Assembly: GCF_900101825.1 (NCBI RefSeq)
Contig: NZ_FNAG01000002.1
Coordinates: 248,001-312,000, forward strand
Length of the DNA: 64,000 nt
Direction of reading: 5' to 3'
Source of the DNA: Aquimonas voraii
GTDB lineage: Bacteria > Pseudomonadota > Gammaproteobacteria > Xanthomonadales > Xanthomonadaceae
Below are positions 55,252 to 64,000 of this stretch, one piece after another; positions within the stretch are counted from its first letter, which is position 1, and the number at the start of each line of letters is the position of its first letter. A program made the translations under genes and the position numbers. The notes below the pieces were generated by a model. That model saw only the letters and a list, made by a program, of their open reading frames with translations, ran no database searches and was not told the origin of the DNA.

Positions 55252-55922
55252 ACCTGAGGATGAGGCCACCGCCCTGGCCCGAGGCGCGCTGCCCGCTGTG
55301 CCACCACGCCTCTGCTGTCGCCTTGCCGGCAGTGCGTGGCCGGGCCTACGCCGAGTGCGGCGCCTGCGGCCTGTCCTTCATGCGCCCTGCCGATTGGCCC
55401 AGCCCCGAACGCGCGCAGGCCGAATACGCCCTGCACCACAACGCGATCGACGATCCCGGCTACCGCGGCTTTCTCGACTGCCTCGCCGCTCCGCTTTGCG
55501 CGCGGCTGGCGCCCGGCGCGCGCGGGCTCGACTACGGCTGCGGGCCGGGTCCTGCGCTGGTGGCGATGCTGCGCGAGCGCGGATTCGACTGCGTCGGCTA
55601 CGACCCGCTGTTCGCCGACCATCCCGAGCGCCTGCAAGCGCGCTACGACTTCGTCTGTTGCACCGAGGTGGCCGAGCACTTCAGCGATCCGCACGCCGAA
55701 CTGCTTCGCCTGCGCGGGCTGCTGGCGCCGGGCGGCTGGCTCGCGCTGATGACCCAATGGCGCCGCGAGGGCTACGCCTTCGAACAGTGGCGCTACGTGC
55801 ACGATCCGACCCACGTGGCCTTCTACCGCGAGCGCACGCTGCACTGGATCGCCGACTGGCTGGCGCTCGACTTCGAGAGCCCGGCGCCGAACGTGGCGCT
55901 GATGCGCGCTCCGCCGCACTGA
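55248..55922 (+). CDS. Class I SAM-dependent methyltransferase with N-terminal zinc ribbon
   Basis: A 224-residue protein. An N-terminal zinc ribbon is formed by CPLC (residues 15-18) and CGAC (37-40). The methyltransferase core follows: GLDYGCGPGPALVAMLRERG (SAM-binding motif I), CVGYDPLF (motif II), YDFVCCTEVAEHFSDPHAEL (motif post-II) and LLAPGGWLALMTQ. The layout resembles small methyltransferases in which the finger precedes the fold. The substrate is unknown. It overlaps the preceding 789-residue gene by ATGA, which suggests that the two proteins work together. Confidence 0.9.
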   Translation: MNLRMRPPPWPEARCPLCHHASAVALPAVRGRAYAECGACGLSFMRPADWPSPERAQAEYALHHNAIDDPGYRGFLDCLAAPLCARLAPGARGLDYGCGPGPALVAMLRERGFDCVGYDPLFADHPERLQARYDFVCCTEVAEHFSDPHAELLRLRGLLAPGGWLALMTQWRREGYAFEQWRYVHDPTHVAFYRERTLHWIADWLALDFESPAPNVALMRAPPH

Positions 55923-55991
55923 AGGCGGGCGTCGGCACACAAGTTGCTTCGCCGGTCCAGAGCGTGCCCCCGTATCGCGCTGGAGTCCGCC

Positions 55992-57197
55992 ATGGACGCG
56001 TATTACCACCTGCAGTCGCTGTCGCTGGCCCCGGTCGTCCTCGGCCTGTTCAGCCTGGCCTGCCTGACGCCGGCCCTGCTGCGCCCTGCCAGTGAATTCG
56101 GCGGCAGCCAGCGCGCCTGGCTGCTGGGCACGGCGCTGGTGGTCGCCAGCGACCTGCTGTTCTTCATCGGCTGGGAGACACAGGCGCTCACCGCGGTGTT
56201 CACCGTGCTTGCGGGCCTCGGCATCGCCGAGTGGCTGCACGCGCTGCGCCTGTACCGCGGCGAGACCCGCCGGCTGCGCTGGCCCTATGTGCTGATCGGC
56301 GCGGCCGGTCTGGGCCTGCTGCAGGTCGAGGCCCATCCGCTCGGCGTGCTGATGACGTCCAGCCTGTTCGCTGCGCTGTATCTGGGCGGTGCCTGGCAAG
56401 CGCTCAAGATCCCTGAGCTGCCGCACCCGGTCGGGCGCTGGCTGCTGGTCGCGGTGCTGTCGCTGCTCGCCGTCGTCGCGCTGTTGCGCCTCGGTCTGCT
56501 GTTCTCGAGCCTGCGCTCGGGCGCGCCCGCGGGCTTCACCAGCACGCCGCGGGCCTGGCTGTTCGTCTTGAGTTCGATCGGGCCGGTGCTGGGCTCCTTC
56601 GCCTTCGTGCTGGCCTGCGGCGAGCGTCTTGGCCATCGTCTGCTGACCAGCAGCCTCAGCGATGGCCTGACCGGCGTGCCGAATCGCCGCGCTTTTGTCG
56701 ACGCCGTGCATCGGGCGCTGGCGGGTGCGCGTCGCCACCACACGCCGCTGGCCCTGCTGATGCTGGATATCGACCATTTCAAGCGCATCAACGACGCGGC
56801 GGGTCACGCCGCCGGCGATCGCGTGCTGGTCGAGGTCTGTCGCCGCCTCCATGCCGCCTTGCGTCCCGAGGACAGCCTTGCCCGGCTGGGCGGCGAGGAG
56901 TTCGGTGTGCTGCTGCCGGGCTGCGAGGGCGAGGCCGCGCGCGAGGTCGCCGAGCGTATCCGCCGCCGTATCGCCGAGGCGCCCGTGCTGATCGAGGGCG
57001 AGCACTACCCGATCAGCGTGTCGATCGGTGTGGTCTCCTCGCTGGCGGGCGAGGGCACGCCGGAGCTGCTGATGGAGGCCGCCGATCGGTTTCTGTCTGC
57101 GGCCAAGGCGCAGGGCCGCGATCGGGTGGTCGATACGCTGGCCGACGACACCGTGGCTTCGCCCTTCCCTGCGGCTGCCGATCTCGCGACAGGCTGA
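55992..57197 (+). CDS. Membrane diguanylate cyclase (GGDEF domain)
   Basis: A 401-residue protein with seven or so N-terminal helices (residues 10-215, beginning LAPVVLGLFSLACLTPALLR), then a complete GGDEF domain. SDGLTGVPNRRAFVDAVHRA opens it, LMLDIDHFKRINDAAGHAAG carries the metal ligand, and the active loop RLGGEEF is at about residue 300. The inhibitory I-site RPED lies five residues before the loop. It should make c-di-GMP under control of a membrane-embedded sensor. ATG 55992 is preceded by TGGAG. Confidence 0.93.
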   Translation: MDAYYHLQSLSLAPVVLGLFSLACLTPALLRPASEFGGSQRAWLLGTALVVASDLLFFIGWETQALTAVFTVLAGLGIAEWLHALRLYRGETRRLRWPYVLIGAAGLGLLQVEAHPLGVLMTSSLFAALYLGGAWQALKIPELPHPVGRWLLVAVLSLLAVVALLRLGLLFSSLRSGAPAGFTSTPRAWLFVLSSIGPVLGSFAFVLACGERLGHRLLTSSLSDGLTGVPNRRAFVDAVHRALAGARRHHTPLALLMLDIDHFKRINDAAGHAAGDRVLVEVCRRLHAALRPEDSLARLGGEEFGVLLPGCEGEAAREVAERIRRRIAEAPVLIEGEHYPISVSIGVVSSLAGEGTPELLMEAADRFLSAAKAQGRDRVVDTLADDTVASPFPAAADLATG

Positions 57198-57211
57198 ACA
57201 CGCGTGCACAC

Positions 57212-57235
57212 CGCTGGCGCCACCCAGCGCCAGCG
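57212..57235. terminator. Hairpin between the convergent cyclase and valS genes
   Basis: A 9-bp perfect stem (cgctggcgc and gcgccagcg) around a 6-base loop, placed 15 bases from one stop and 20 from the other. No T-run on either side, so it may serve both genes as a weak bidirectional terminator. Confidence 0.4.
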
Positions 57236-57254
57236 ATGTCCGGGCAGAGGGGGA

Positions 57255-60077
57255 TTACAGCCGCGCGCGCTGGGCGGTGAGGCCCTTCAGTTGGGTGCTG
57301 AAATCGGCGATGCGCTGGCGCTCCTGCGCCACCACCTCGGCCGGCGCATTGGCGACGAAGTTGGCGTTGCCGAGCTTGCCCTCGCACTTCGCGATCTCGC
57401 CCTGCAGACGCTTGATCTCCTTGTCGAGACGCGCGCGCTCGGCGTCGAGATCGACCAGACCTTCGAGCGGGATCAGCAGGGTCAGCTCGCCGAGTACGGC
57501 CGGTGCGGCGGCCGGTGCGTCCGCTTCGCTGGCCAGCCAGCTCTGGGACTCCAGCTTGCAGAGAAAGCCGATCTGCCGGCCGAAGCGTTCAAAGCGCGAA
57601 CGGTCCGCGGCATCGCCACCGGCCAGCAGCAGGGGTACGGGTTTGCCGGGCGAGAGCTGCAGTTCGCTGCGGATCTGGCGCAGGGCACTGACCACGCGCT
57701 TCAGCCACTCGATGTCGGCCTCGGACTGCGCGTAGTCGCTGCCGGTGCCCGCTTCGGGGTAGCTGACGCGGCTGATGCTGTCGGCGCCGCGGCCCAGCCT
57801 GGGCGCCACGTGCTGCCAGATTTCCTCCGTCACGAACGGGATCAACGGGTGCAGGGCGCGCAGCAGGGTTTCCAGCACGTGCAGCAGGGTGTGGCGGGTG
57901 CTGCGGGCGGCGTCAGCGTCCTCGCCATTGAGCGCCGGCTTGGCCAGCTCGACGAACCAGTCGCAGAACTCGTTCCAGGCGAACTCGTACATGGCCTGCG
58001 AGGCCAGATCGAAGCGGTAGCCGGCGAACTGCGCGTGCACCTCGGCGACCATGCGATCGAGCCGCGCCAGGATCCAGCGCTCGGCGTCGGTGCGCGGCGT
58101 GGGCTCGCCGCTGAAGCTCGCCTCGCCCACGTTCATCAGCGTAAAGCGCGCGGCGTTCCACAGCTTGTTGCAGAAATTCTTGTAGCCCTCGCAGCGGTTC
58201 AGATCGAACTTGATGTCGCGGCCGTGGGTGGCGAGGCTGGCGAAGGTGAAGCGCAATGCATCCGCACCGAAGGCGGGAATGCCCTCCGGGAACTCCTTGC
58301 GCGTCGCCTTCTCGATCTTCGGCGCGTCCTGCGGCTTCATCAGCCCCGAGGTGCGCTTGGCGACGAGAGCGTCGGCGCTGATGCCGTCAATGAGATCGAT
58401 GGGGTCGAGCACATTGCCCTTCGACTTCGACATCTTCTGGCCCTGCGCATCGCGCACCAGGCCAGTGATGTAGACGTGCTTGAACGGAATCTGGCCGGTG
58501 AAGTGGTCGGTCATCATCACCATCCGGGCGACCCAGAAGAAAATGATGTCGAAGCCCGTCACCAGCACCGAGGACGGCAGGTAGCGCTCGAAGCCGCGCT
58601 CGGCCATGGCGGATTCATCCGGCCAGCCCTGGGTGGAGAAGGGCCAGAGTGCCGAGCTGAACCAGGTTTCCAGCACGTCGCTGTCCTGGCGCAGCGGACC
58701 GCTGTAGCCCGCTTTGGCGGCTGCGGCACGGGCTTCGTCCTCATCGCGGCCGACATGGATCGAACCGTCCTCGCCATACCAGGCCGGAATGCGGTGCCCC
58801 CACCAGAGCTGACGGCTGATGCACCAGTCCTGGATGTTCTCCATCCAGTGACGGTAGGTGTTGATCCAGTTCGGCGGCACGAACTCGATGGTTCCGTTCT
58901 CGACCAACTGCAGCCCGCGCTTGCCCATGACGTCCATGCGCACGAACCACTGGTCGGTGAGGTAGGGCTCGATCACCTGGCCGGTGCGGTCGCCTCGGGG
59001 CACCATCAACTTGTGCTTCTTCTCCTCCAGCAGCCAGCCCTCGGCTTCGAGGTCGGCCAGCACCGCCTTGCGCGCAGCGAAGCGATCGAGGCCGCGGTAC
59101 TTCTCAGGCCCGTTGTCGTTGATCGCGGCCTCATCAGTGAGGATGTTGATCATCGGCAGGCCGTGGCGCTGGCCCACCGCATAGTCATTGAAGTCATGCG
59201 CCGGCGTGACCTTGACGCAGCCGGTGCCAAACGCCTTGTCGACATAGGCATCCGCGATGATCGGGATCTCGCGGTTCGACAGCGGCAGGCGCACCGACTT
59301 GCCGATCAGGCTCGCGTAGCGCGCGTCTTCCGGATGCACCATCACCGCGGTGTCGCCGAGCATGGTCTCGGGGCGGGTGGTGGCGACGACCAGGTAGTCG
59401 CGGGTCTCGCGCAGGGTTTCGACGCCCTCGGCATCCACTTCGACGTGCTCGTAGCGCACGCCGTCCGCCAGCGGGTAGCGGATCGACCACAGCCGGCCTT
59501 CCTCTTCCTCGCTGACCACCTCCAGATCGGAGATCGCGGTCTTCAACACCGGATCCCAGTTGACCAGCTTCTTGCCGCGGTAGATCAGGCCCTGCTCGTA
59601 GAGCTTCACGAAGCACTCGATCACCGCCTTCGACGGCATCGGGTCCATGGTGAACACGCTGCGCGACCAGTCGCCGGAGGTGCCCATGCGCCGCATCTGC
59701 CGCTCGATGGTGTCGCCCGACTCCTGCTTCCAAGCCCACACGCGCTCGATGAAACCGTCGCGGCCCAGGCTGTCGCGGGTTTCGCCACGGCCCTCAAGCG
59801 CAAGATTGCGGCTGACCACCATCTCGGTGGCGATGCCGGCGTGGTCGGTGCCCATCTGCCACAGGGTGTCGTAGCCGCGCATGCGGTGGTAGCGCACCAG
59901 CGTGTCCATCAGGGTGTGCTGGAACGCGTGGCCCATGTGCAGGGTGCCGGTGACGTTCGGCGGCGGCAGCAGGATGCTGTAGGCGGGGCCGGTGCCGCTC
60001 GGCTTGAAGCAGCCGCTCTGTTCCCAGCGTGCGTACCAGCTCGATTCGAAATCCTGCGGGTTGAAGCTCTTGTCCAT
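57255..60077 (-). CDS. valS: Valyl-tRNA synthetase
   Basis: A 940-residue class I aminoacyl-tRNA synthetase. The HIGH motif is HMGH at residues 47-50 ([15 protein letters not shown]), the editing domain is marked by [20 protein letters not shown], and the KMSKS loop reads [18 protein letters not shown] near residue 549. The anticodon-binding region includes [20 protein letters not shown]. The C-terminal coiled coil is typical of ValS ([20 protein letters not shown]). Length is standard. It is monocistronic as far as seen. Confidence 0.98.
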   Translation of the reverse strand: MDKSFNPQDFESSWYARWEQSGCFKPSGTGPAYSILLPPPNVTGTLHMGHAFQHTLMDTLVRYHRMRGYDTLWQMGTDHAGIATEMVVSRNLALEGRGETRDSLGRDGFIERVWAWKQESGDTIERQMRRMGTSGDWSRSVFTMDPMPSKAVIECFVKLYEQGLIYRGKKLVNWDPVLKTAISDLEVVSEEEEGRLWSIRYPLADGVRYEHVEVDAEGVETLRETRDYLVVATTRPETMLGDTAVMVHPEDARYASLIGKSVRLPLSNREIPIIADAYVDKAFGTGCVKVTPAHDFNDYAVGQRHGLPMINILTDEAAINDNGPEKYRGLDRFAARKAVLADLEAEGWLLEEKKHKLMVPRGDRTGQVIEPYLTDQWFVRMDVMGKRGLQLVENGTIEFVPPNWINTYRHWMENIQDWCISRQLWWGHRIPAWYGEDGSIHVGRDEDEARAAAAKAGYSGPLRQDSDVLETWFSSALWPFSTQGWPDESAMAERGFERYLPSSVLVTGFDIIFFWVARMVMMTDHFTGQIPFKHVYITGLVRDAQGQKMSKSKGNVLDPIDLIDGISADALVAKRTSGLMKPQDAPKIEKATRKEFPEGIPAFGADALRFTFASLATHGRDIKFDLNRCEGYKNFCNKLWNAARFTLMNVGEASFSGEPTPRTDAERWILARLDRMVAEVHAQFAGYRFDLASQAMYEFAWNEFCDWFVELAKPALNGEDADAARSTRHTLLHVLETLLRALHPLIPFVTEEIWQHVAPRLGRGADSISRVSYPEAGTGSDYAQSEADIEWLKRVVSALRQIRSELQLSPGKPVPLLLAGGDAADRSRFERFGRQIGFLCKLESQSWLASEADAPAAAPAVLGELTLLIPLEGLVDLDAERARLDKEIKRLQGEIAKCEGKLGNANFVANAPAEVVAQERQRIADFSTQLKGLTAQRARL

Positions 60078-60528
60078 GCGCGCGTTCGATGGGGCCGGCA
60101 GCGCAAACCTGCGCGCGGCGCCCGCTCCGGAGAAGGGAAATGGGCGCCAATTGTAGGGGAGGGGGGCGGGAGCCGGAAGCGCTGTGGGGCCGGGATTCGG
60201 GATTCGTCCGAAGCCAGCACGATCGCCGGCTGTCCTGGGACGGGGCTCGACTCACCGCCCGCGAGCAGATGAAGCCGCGAGTCAAACGCAGTTTTCCGCT
60301 GGGCTCCACGGACACTTCAGTCGGGCCGCCTGAGCCGGTGCGGGTTCGGATCCAGGTTCCAAAAAGAACTGCAGGCCCAGGTCACCGCCAGCGGGCTGAA
60401 GCGGTGCCAGCCTGTTGGCGCGATCCGGGCCCGGGAAGCCGGTCGTCAGCCCGCGTCCATGGACATCCTTCGCTCCGGAGCGCCTGATCGGACGGCCTGG
60501 TGAGCATTGCGGCGAGGCAATCGAGTCG
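60078..60528. other. Intergenic region upstream of valS
   Basis: 451 bases between the end of the beta-helix gene and valS, both on the minus strand. It holds a short ccgggattcgggattcg repeat (60192-60208), like the outer arms of the element at 40443-40724, near the valS side. The remainder shows open frames with no gene-like character. The valS promoter is expected at the left end. Confidence 0.4.
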
Positions 60529-61662
60529 TCAGTCCACTGCAGGTGGCGGTGACTGGCTTTCAAAGCCGCTGTTGAAAATCTGGTCGGGGTCGAATCCGCC
60601 CCGCTCCAGCGCGCCGAGATCGCAGCGATCGTCGTCCGGTCGCACAAACCCGCGCTGATCCCGTGGAAGGCAGAAGTCGCGATCGCCCGCGCCCAGGGCC
60701 GGGCTGGTCGCCGACAGGCCGTGGGTCCGGGTGACGCCGCCGTTTCCGGCCAGTGGCTGAAGCTCAGGGGCCGATGTCAGCTGGGCCGTGCAACTGCGCG
60801 TGTCCTGCGCCAGCGTCGCGACCGTGTCGACGACGCCGCCGCTGATGAAGCAGTCCGGCCCGCGGTTGCCGGCGAGGATGCTGTTGATGATGGTGGTGTC
60901 GGCATTGAAGGCGAACAGGCCGCCCGCGGTCGGCGTGCTGTCGATGCGGCCGTTGTCGGTCACGGTGATGTGGTTGGCCACCAGAATCCCGCGATTCTGG
61001 ATGGCGCCCTCATTGGTGATGCCGCGATTGCCGCTGAAGCTGCTGTTGAGCAGCTCTGCCTCGCCGACGTTGAAGACCGCTGCGCCCCGGGTGGCGCTGT
61101 TGCCGTCGAAGGTGCTGCCTTCGATCCTCAGGGTGGAACCGACGTCGCTGAAGATTGCGCCGCCGCCGAGGTTGCCGCTGGCCGCGGAGTTGTTGTCCAT
61201 GCGGCATTCAAAGACCCTGAGCTCGCCGGAATTGCTGGCCGCGCCGCCGGTACCGGGGACATTGCCATTGCTGAGCCGCAGCCTGACCAGGCTGAGGTTT
61301 CCAGTCTGGGTGATGCGGAAGATCCGGTGATCCGCGCCACCGCGAAGCTGCACCAGCGCGTTGCCTGTGCCTGCCGATGCGCTGGCGACACGGCTGCCGT
61401 CAATCGTGAGCGCCTGGTCGATTACGATCTCGCTCGCCAGCTGGATCACGAAACGCTGGGCGAACTCGATGGTGCCCTTCGCGCAGACGCTGGACACGGC
61501 ATTGCGCAGCGAACCTGCGCCGCTGTCGTTGGCCGTGCTGACAATCGCGGTGTTGACGCAGCCCAGCGGCGTCGGCGTTGCGGCGGCGTCCGCGGCAAGG
61601 GCGATGGCAGCGGCAAGCAGGCAGGGTCGCAGCGCGTGATCAGTGAGGCGAGGGTTCAACAT
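60529..61662 (-). CDS. Secreted right-handed beta-helix protein with GFE tail
   Basis: A 377-residue exported protein with a signal peptide (LLAAAIALAADAAATPTPL). The body is a parallel beta-helix of the choice-of-anchor Q / adhesin type: GSLRNAV, ALTIDGSRV, GGAIFSDVGSTLRIEGSTFD, GNSATRGAAVFNVGEAELLN, and the closing ALGAGDRDFCLPRDQRGFVR, then CDLGALE. After the helix come DQIFNSGFESQSPPPAVD and the stop, so the GFE tail is followed here by nine further residues. It is divergent from the histidine kinase gene. It could be an adhesin or polysaccharide-binding protein; the ligand is unknown. Confidence 0.85.
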   Translation of the reverse strand: MLNPRLTDHALRPCLLAAAIALAADAAATPTPLGCVNTAIVSTANDSGAGSLRNAVSSVCAKGTIEFAQRFVIQLASEIVIDQALTIDGSRVASASAGTGNALVQLRGGADHRIFRITQTGNLSLVRLRLSNGNVPGTGGAASNSGELRVFECRMDNNSAASGNLGGGAIFSDVGSTLRIEGSTFDGNSATRGAAVFNVGEAELLNSSFSGNRGITNEGAIQNRGILVANHITVTDNGRIDSTPTAGGLFAFNADTTIINSILAGNRGPDCFISGGVVDTVATLAQDTRSCTAQLTSAPELQPLAGNGGVTRTHGLSATSPALGAGDRDFCLPRDQRGFVRPDDDRCDLGALERGGFDPDQIFNSGFESQSPPPAVD

Positions 61663-61990
61663 GTCGGAGTCCGTGCGTTTGGAAGGCGATGCACGGTAGT
61701 CGTGGTGCAGGCCCTGCCAGAACTGAGCGCAGTGGGTTGTCGACACTGACCAAAGTGGGTGGTGCGAGCGTGAGCTACGGGGGCTCCATGTCGTGCATGA
61801 CTCAAGCTCCCACCCGCGCACGGCGCACGCAGTCGGTGCAGTCGGCCGGGCAGGCTAGACTGCAGGCCCATCCAGTCCTGCGGGCGCGTATGGCCAGCCA
61901 GGTGACATCCGAACCTCGGGTCTTCGCGACCGCGTCGTCCCGGGCTGCGCTGCGAAGCCGGCGTCGTCGGCCGCGCGCGGCCTGAACACG
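61663..61990. other. Divergent promoter region of the beta-helix and histidine kinase genes
   Basis: 328 bases. No repeat, gene or strong hairpin recognised; the region should contain promoters in both directions. Confidence 0.4.
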
Positions 61991-63649
61991 ATGAAGCTGT
62001 CCGAATCCCCGCAGGCCCAGCTCAACCGCTTCATCGAGGAGATGAGCGGTGAGCTGCAGCTGGAGCCGCTGCTCTCGCGTCTCGTCGAACTGGCCTGCCG
62101 GCTGATCGGGGCCGACGACGGCACCATCGGTCTGCACGACTTGCGAAAAGGCGTGATCCGCACGGCGGCGGTATATCGCATGCCGCATCGCGAGCTGGGC
62201 TCGGAGATGGCGCGCGGGGTAGGGCTGTCCGGGCAGGTCCTGCTGACCGGGCAGCCGGTGGTCTCGCGCTATGGCGACTTGCCCGGCATCACCCTGCCGG
62301 AGCTGGCGGACAACCAGGTCATCGGCATGCCGATTCTGTGGAACGGGCAGCTGGTCGGCGTGTTCGGCATCGGCGCCGAAGCGGAGCGGCGGCTCCCAGA
62401 CGACGCGCTGGAGATGCTGGGCACCTTCGCCCGACATGCCGGCATCGCTATCACCAACGCGCGCCGCTACGAACAGGCGCGGCGACGCACTGCACGCTTC
62501 GCCCTGATCGCGCGGGTCGCGCGCTGCATCAATGCCGGCTCGGAGCTCGGGTCGATGCTGCAACAGACTGCCGACGCCATTCACGAGGTGCTCGAGTACC
62601 CGAATGTCGACATTCCCATGCTCGACACCGAAGACCCCAACGTCCTGGTGGTCGAAGTGCGCGGCGGTGGCTACAAGCGCGCGATTTCGGGCATTGACCG
62701 GCTGTCGATCCACCAGGGCGTGATGGGCTCGGCGGTGCGGGAGCGCCGCGCGCTGCGGATCGACAACGTCTACGACGATCCCCGCTACGTGCGCCCACCG
62801 AACACCAGGGGCGCGCTGGCCGAACTGGCAGTGCCGATCATGGCCGCCGGCGAGGTGCTGGGAGTGGTCAATGTCGAGGGCGAGCACCCCTTCGACGATC
62901 TGGATCAGCTCACGCTCGAAATCATCGCCGACCACCTGGGCGTGGCGATCCAGAACGCGCGGCTGCACCAGCAGAACCGCGAGGCCGCGGTGTGGCAGGA
63001 GCGCCTGCGCCTGCGTCGAGAGCTGCATGACTCGGTGACCCAGATCCTGTCCAGCGTCAGCCTGCTTTCGCAGGCGCTGCCCTCGGCTTGGCGCCGCAGC
63101 CCATCGGAAGGCGAGGCCGCGGCAGCACGGCTGGCCGAGCTGGCGCAGACCGCGTTCGGCGAGATGCGTGCGCTGCTGCGTGAACTCGAGCCCGAGGCAT
63201 CGGCACGCGGTGATTCGAGTTCGGTGTGTCTGCGCACGGGCATCGAGAGCATGCGTCACGCCGGTCTGGTACCGGGGCTGGCGCGCCTGCTGGAGGCGAT
63301 GATTCCGCCCGGCCTTGCGCGCCGCTATCACTTCGATCAGTACCTCACCCAGGACCTCGCGCATGAGGAGACGCTGTACCGGGTGTGCCAGGAGGCGGTC
63401 TCCAACGCGATCCGGCACTCCGGTGCGGACGAGATCGTGGTTGAAGCGCGGGTTGATGCCGAGCACGCCTGGCTGCGCGTCTGCGACGATGGCGGCGGTC
63501 TGCCGATCAACATGCGCGCGGGCATCGGGCTGAAGAGCATGAAGGAACGGCTCGCGCGCCTGGGGGGGCAGCTTGAGCTGCGCTCGGACCAGTCCCGCGG
63601 GCTGGAGGTGTGGGCGCGGCTGCCGCGCAAGGATCGAATACTGGGGTAG
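61991..63649 (+). CDS. GAF-domain sensor histidine kinase (NarL family, HisKA_3)
   Basis: A 552-residue cytoplasmic kinase with no membrane spans. Two GAF sensor domains come first: about residues 15-155 (LSRLVELACRLIGADDGTIG, VGLSGQVLLTGQPVVSRYGD) and about 170-325 (GVMGSAVRERRALRIDNVYD, LAVPIMAAGEVLGVVNVEGE). The HisKA_3 dimerisation domain carries the phosphorylated His 346 in LRRELHDSVTQILSS. The HATPase domain follows (CQEAVSNAIRHSGADEIVVE as N-box, DDGGGLPINMRAGIGLKSMK as G boxes). It should phosphorylate the response regulator encoded two bases downstream. The ligand of the GAF domains is unknown. Confidence 0.94.
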   Translation: MKLSESPQAQLNRFIEEMSGELQLEPLLSRLVELACRLIGADDGTIGLHDLRKGVIRTAAVYRMPHRELGSEMARGVGLSGQVLLTGQPVVSRYGDLPGITLPELADNQVIGMPILWNGQLVGVFGIGAEAERRLPDDALEMLGTFARHAGIAITNARRYEQARRRTARFALIARVARCINAGSELGSMLQQTADAIHEVLEYPNVDIPMLDTEDPNVLVVEVRGGGYKRAISGIDRLSIHQGVMGSAVRERRALRIDNVYDDPRYVRPPNTRGALAELAVPIMAAGEVLGVVNVEGEHPFDDLDQLTLEIIADHLGVAIQNARLHQQNREAAVWQERLRLRRELHDSVTQILSSVSLLSQALPSAWRRSPSEGEAAAARLAELAQTAFGEMRALLRELEPEASARGDSSSVCLRTGIESMRHAGLVPGLARLLEAMIPPGLARRYHFDQYLTQDLAHEETLYRVCQEAVSNAIRHSGADEIVVEARVDAEHAWLRVCDDGGGLPINMRAGIGLKSMKERLARLGGQLELRSDQSRGLEVWARLPRKDRILG

Positions 63650-63651
63650 CA

Positions 63652-64000
63652 ATGAGCGAGAGCGCGGTTCGGCTGATGCTGGTGGATGACCACGCCGTGG
63701 TCCGCGAGGGCCTGCGTGCGGTGTTTCTGGGCGCCAGTGGCTGCGAAGTGGTGGCGGAAGCCGGCTCCGGAGACGAGGCCCTGCGCCTGCTCGAATCGGT
63801 GCGGCCCGATGTGGTGATGATGGATCTGATGATGCCCGGTCTCTCGGCCGCCGAAACCATTGCGCGGCTCAAGCAGCAGCTGCCGCAGTGCAATGTCATC
63901 GTGTTCACCAGCTTCGGTGAGGATGAAGCGCTTCGCGCAACTCTGCAGGCGGGTGCGATGGGCTATCTGCTCAAGGATGCCGCGCGCCATGACCTGCTGA
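63652..64000 (+). CDS. NarL/FixJ-type response regulator (cut by the window end)
   Basis: The first 116 codons of a response regulator lie in the window. The receiver domain has the acidic pair DD at residues 12-13, the phosphorylated Asp 58 (VVMMDLMMPG), the conserved Thr (VFTSFGEDE) and the Lys (YLLKDA). The C-terminal LuxR-type DNA-binding domain expected from its partner kinase lies beyond 64000. Its ATG at 63652 follows the kinase TAG by two bases, so the two are one operon. Partial at its 3' end. Confidence 0.93.
   Translation, partial: MSESAVRLMLVDDHAVVREGLRAVFLGASGCEVVAEAGSGDEALRLLESVRPDVVMMDLMMPGLSAAETIARLKQQLPQCNVIVFTSFGEDEALRATLQAGAMGYLLKDAARHDLL

Noticed and set aside
1-64000. 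CRISPR arrays, prophage, tRNA or rRNA genes
   Set aside because: No regularly spaced direct repeats, phage structural genes, cloverleaf sequences or rRNA-like stretches were found on reading both strands.

Overview
The window is high-GC DNA, strongly biased to G or C at third codon positions. Its gene content fits the gammaproteobacterial order Lysobacterales (Xanthomonadales): ECF sigma factor paired with a TPR-type Ser/Thr kinase, Bcr/CflA exporter, SPFH/NfeD pair, DedA-PAP2-LssY fusion, EF-P-like EfpL, PurT, and the four-gene ligase-associated DNA repair set. No rRNA or tRNA gene was seen. The lineage is inferred from content and gene style, not from a marker phylogeny.

Left part (1-17.6 kb): a two-gene secreted-protein cluster (the upstream gene enters only as its last ten codons), a convergent ECF sigma/kinase operon, and a secreted protein with an exosortase-type tail. 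Next is a decaying, visibly lower-GC patch (about 6.4-8.4 kb) holding an IS3-type remnant and a broken secreted repeat protein. Then ahcY behind a clear SAH riboswitch, a second large TPR kinase, a Tat-exported unknown protein, a Bcr/CflA exporter, an amber-interrupted carboxypeptidase-regulatory-like gene and a conserved unknown gene.

Middle (17.8-43 kb): SPFH/NfeD membrane-quality genes, two L,D-transpeptidases, the DedA/PAP2/LssY fusion, yebC, a secreted metzincin, a lipocalin lipoprotein, an EamA transporter, a DksA-like zinc-finger protein, a diguanylate cyclase, parC, a TonB-dependent receptor with a possible Fur box, a RidA protein and a potFGHI polyamine importer. Intergenic DNA here carries several repeat families.

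Right part (43-64 kb): EfpL, a PIN protein coupled to a secreted protein, purT, and the DNA-repair operon (MBL exonuclease, ATP-dependent ligase, Lhr-like helicase, PdeM phosphoesterase). After these come an unrecognised 789-residue membrane protein overlapped by a methyltransferase gene, a second diguanylate cyclase, valS, a secreted beta-helix protein, and a GAF histidine kinase with its NarL-type regulator cut by the window end.

The most unusual signal is a short C-terminal tail, [L/I]-[F/Y]-x-x-GFE-[S/T], shared by three otherwise different proteins; both of those with a visible N-terminus are predicted to be exported. It occurs beside a family of exported proteins built from about 50-residue repeats with paired C-x4-C cysteines. 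Also notable are a 190-bp dispersed intergenic element present twice, a second dispersed element with inverted ends, and REP-like palindromes concentrated around the polyamine and DNA-repair operons.
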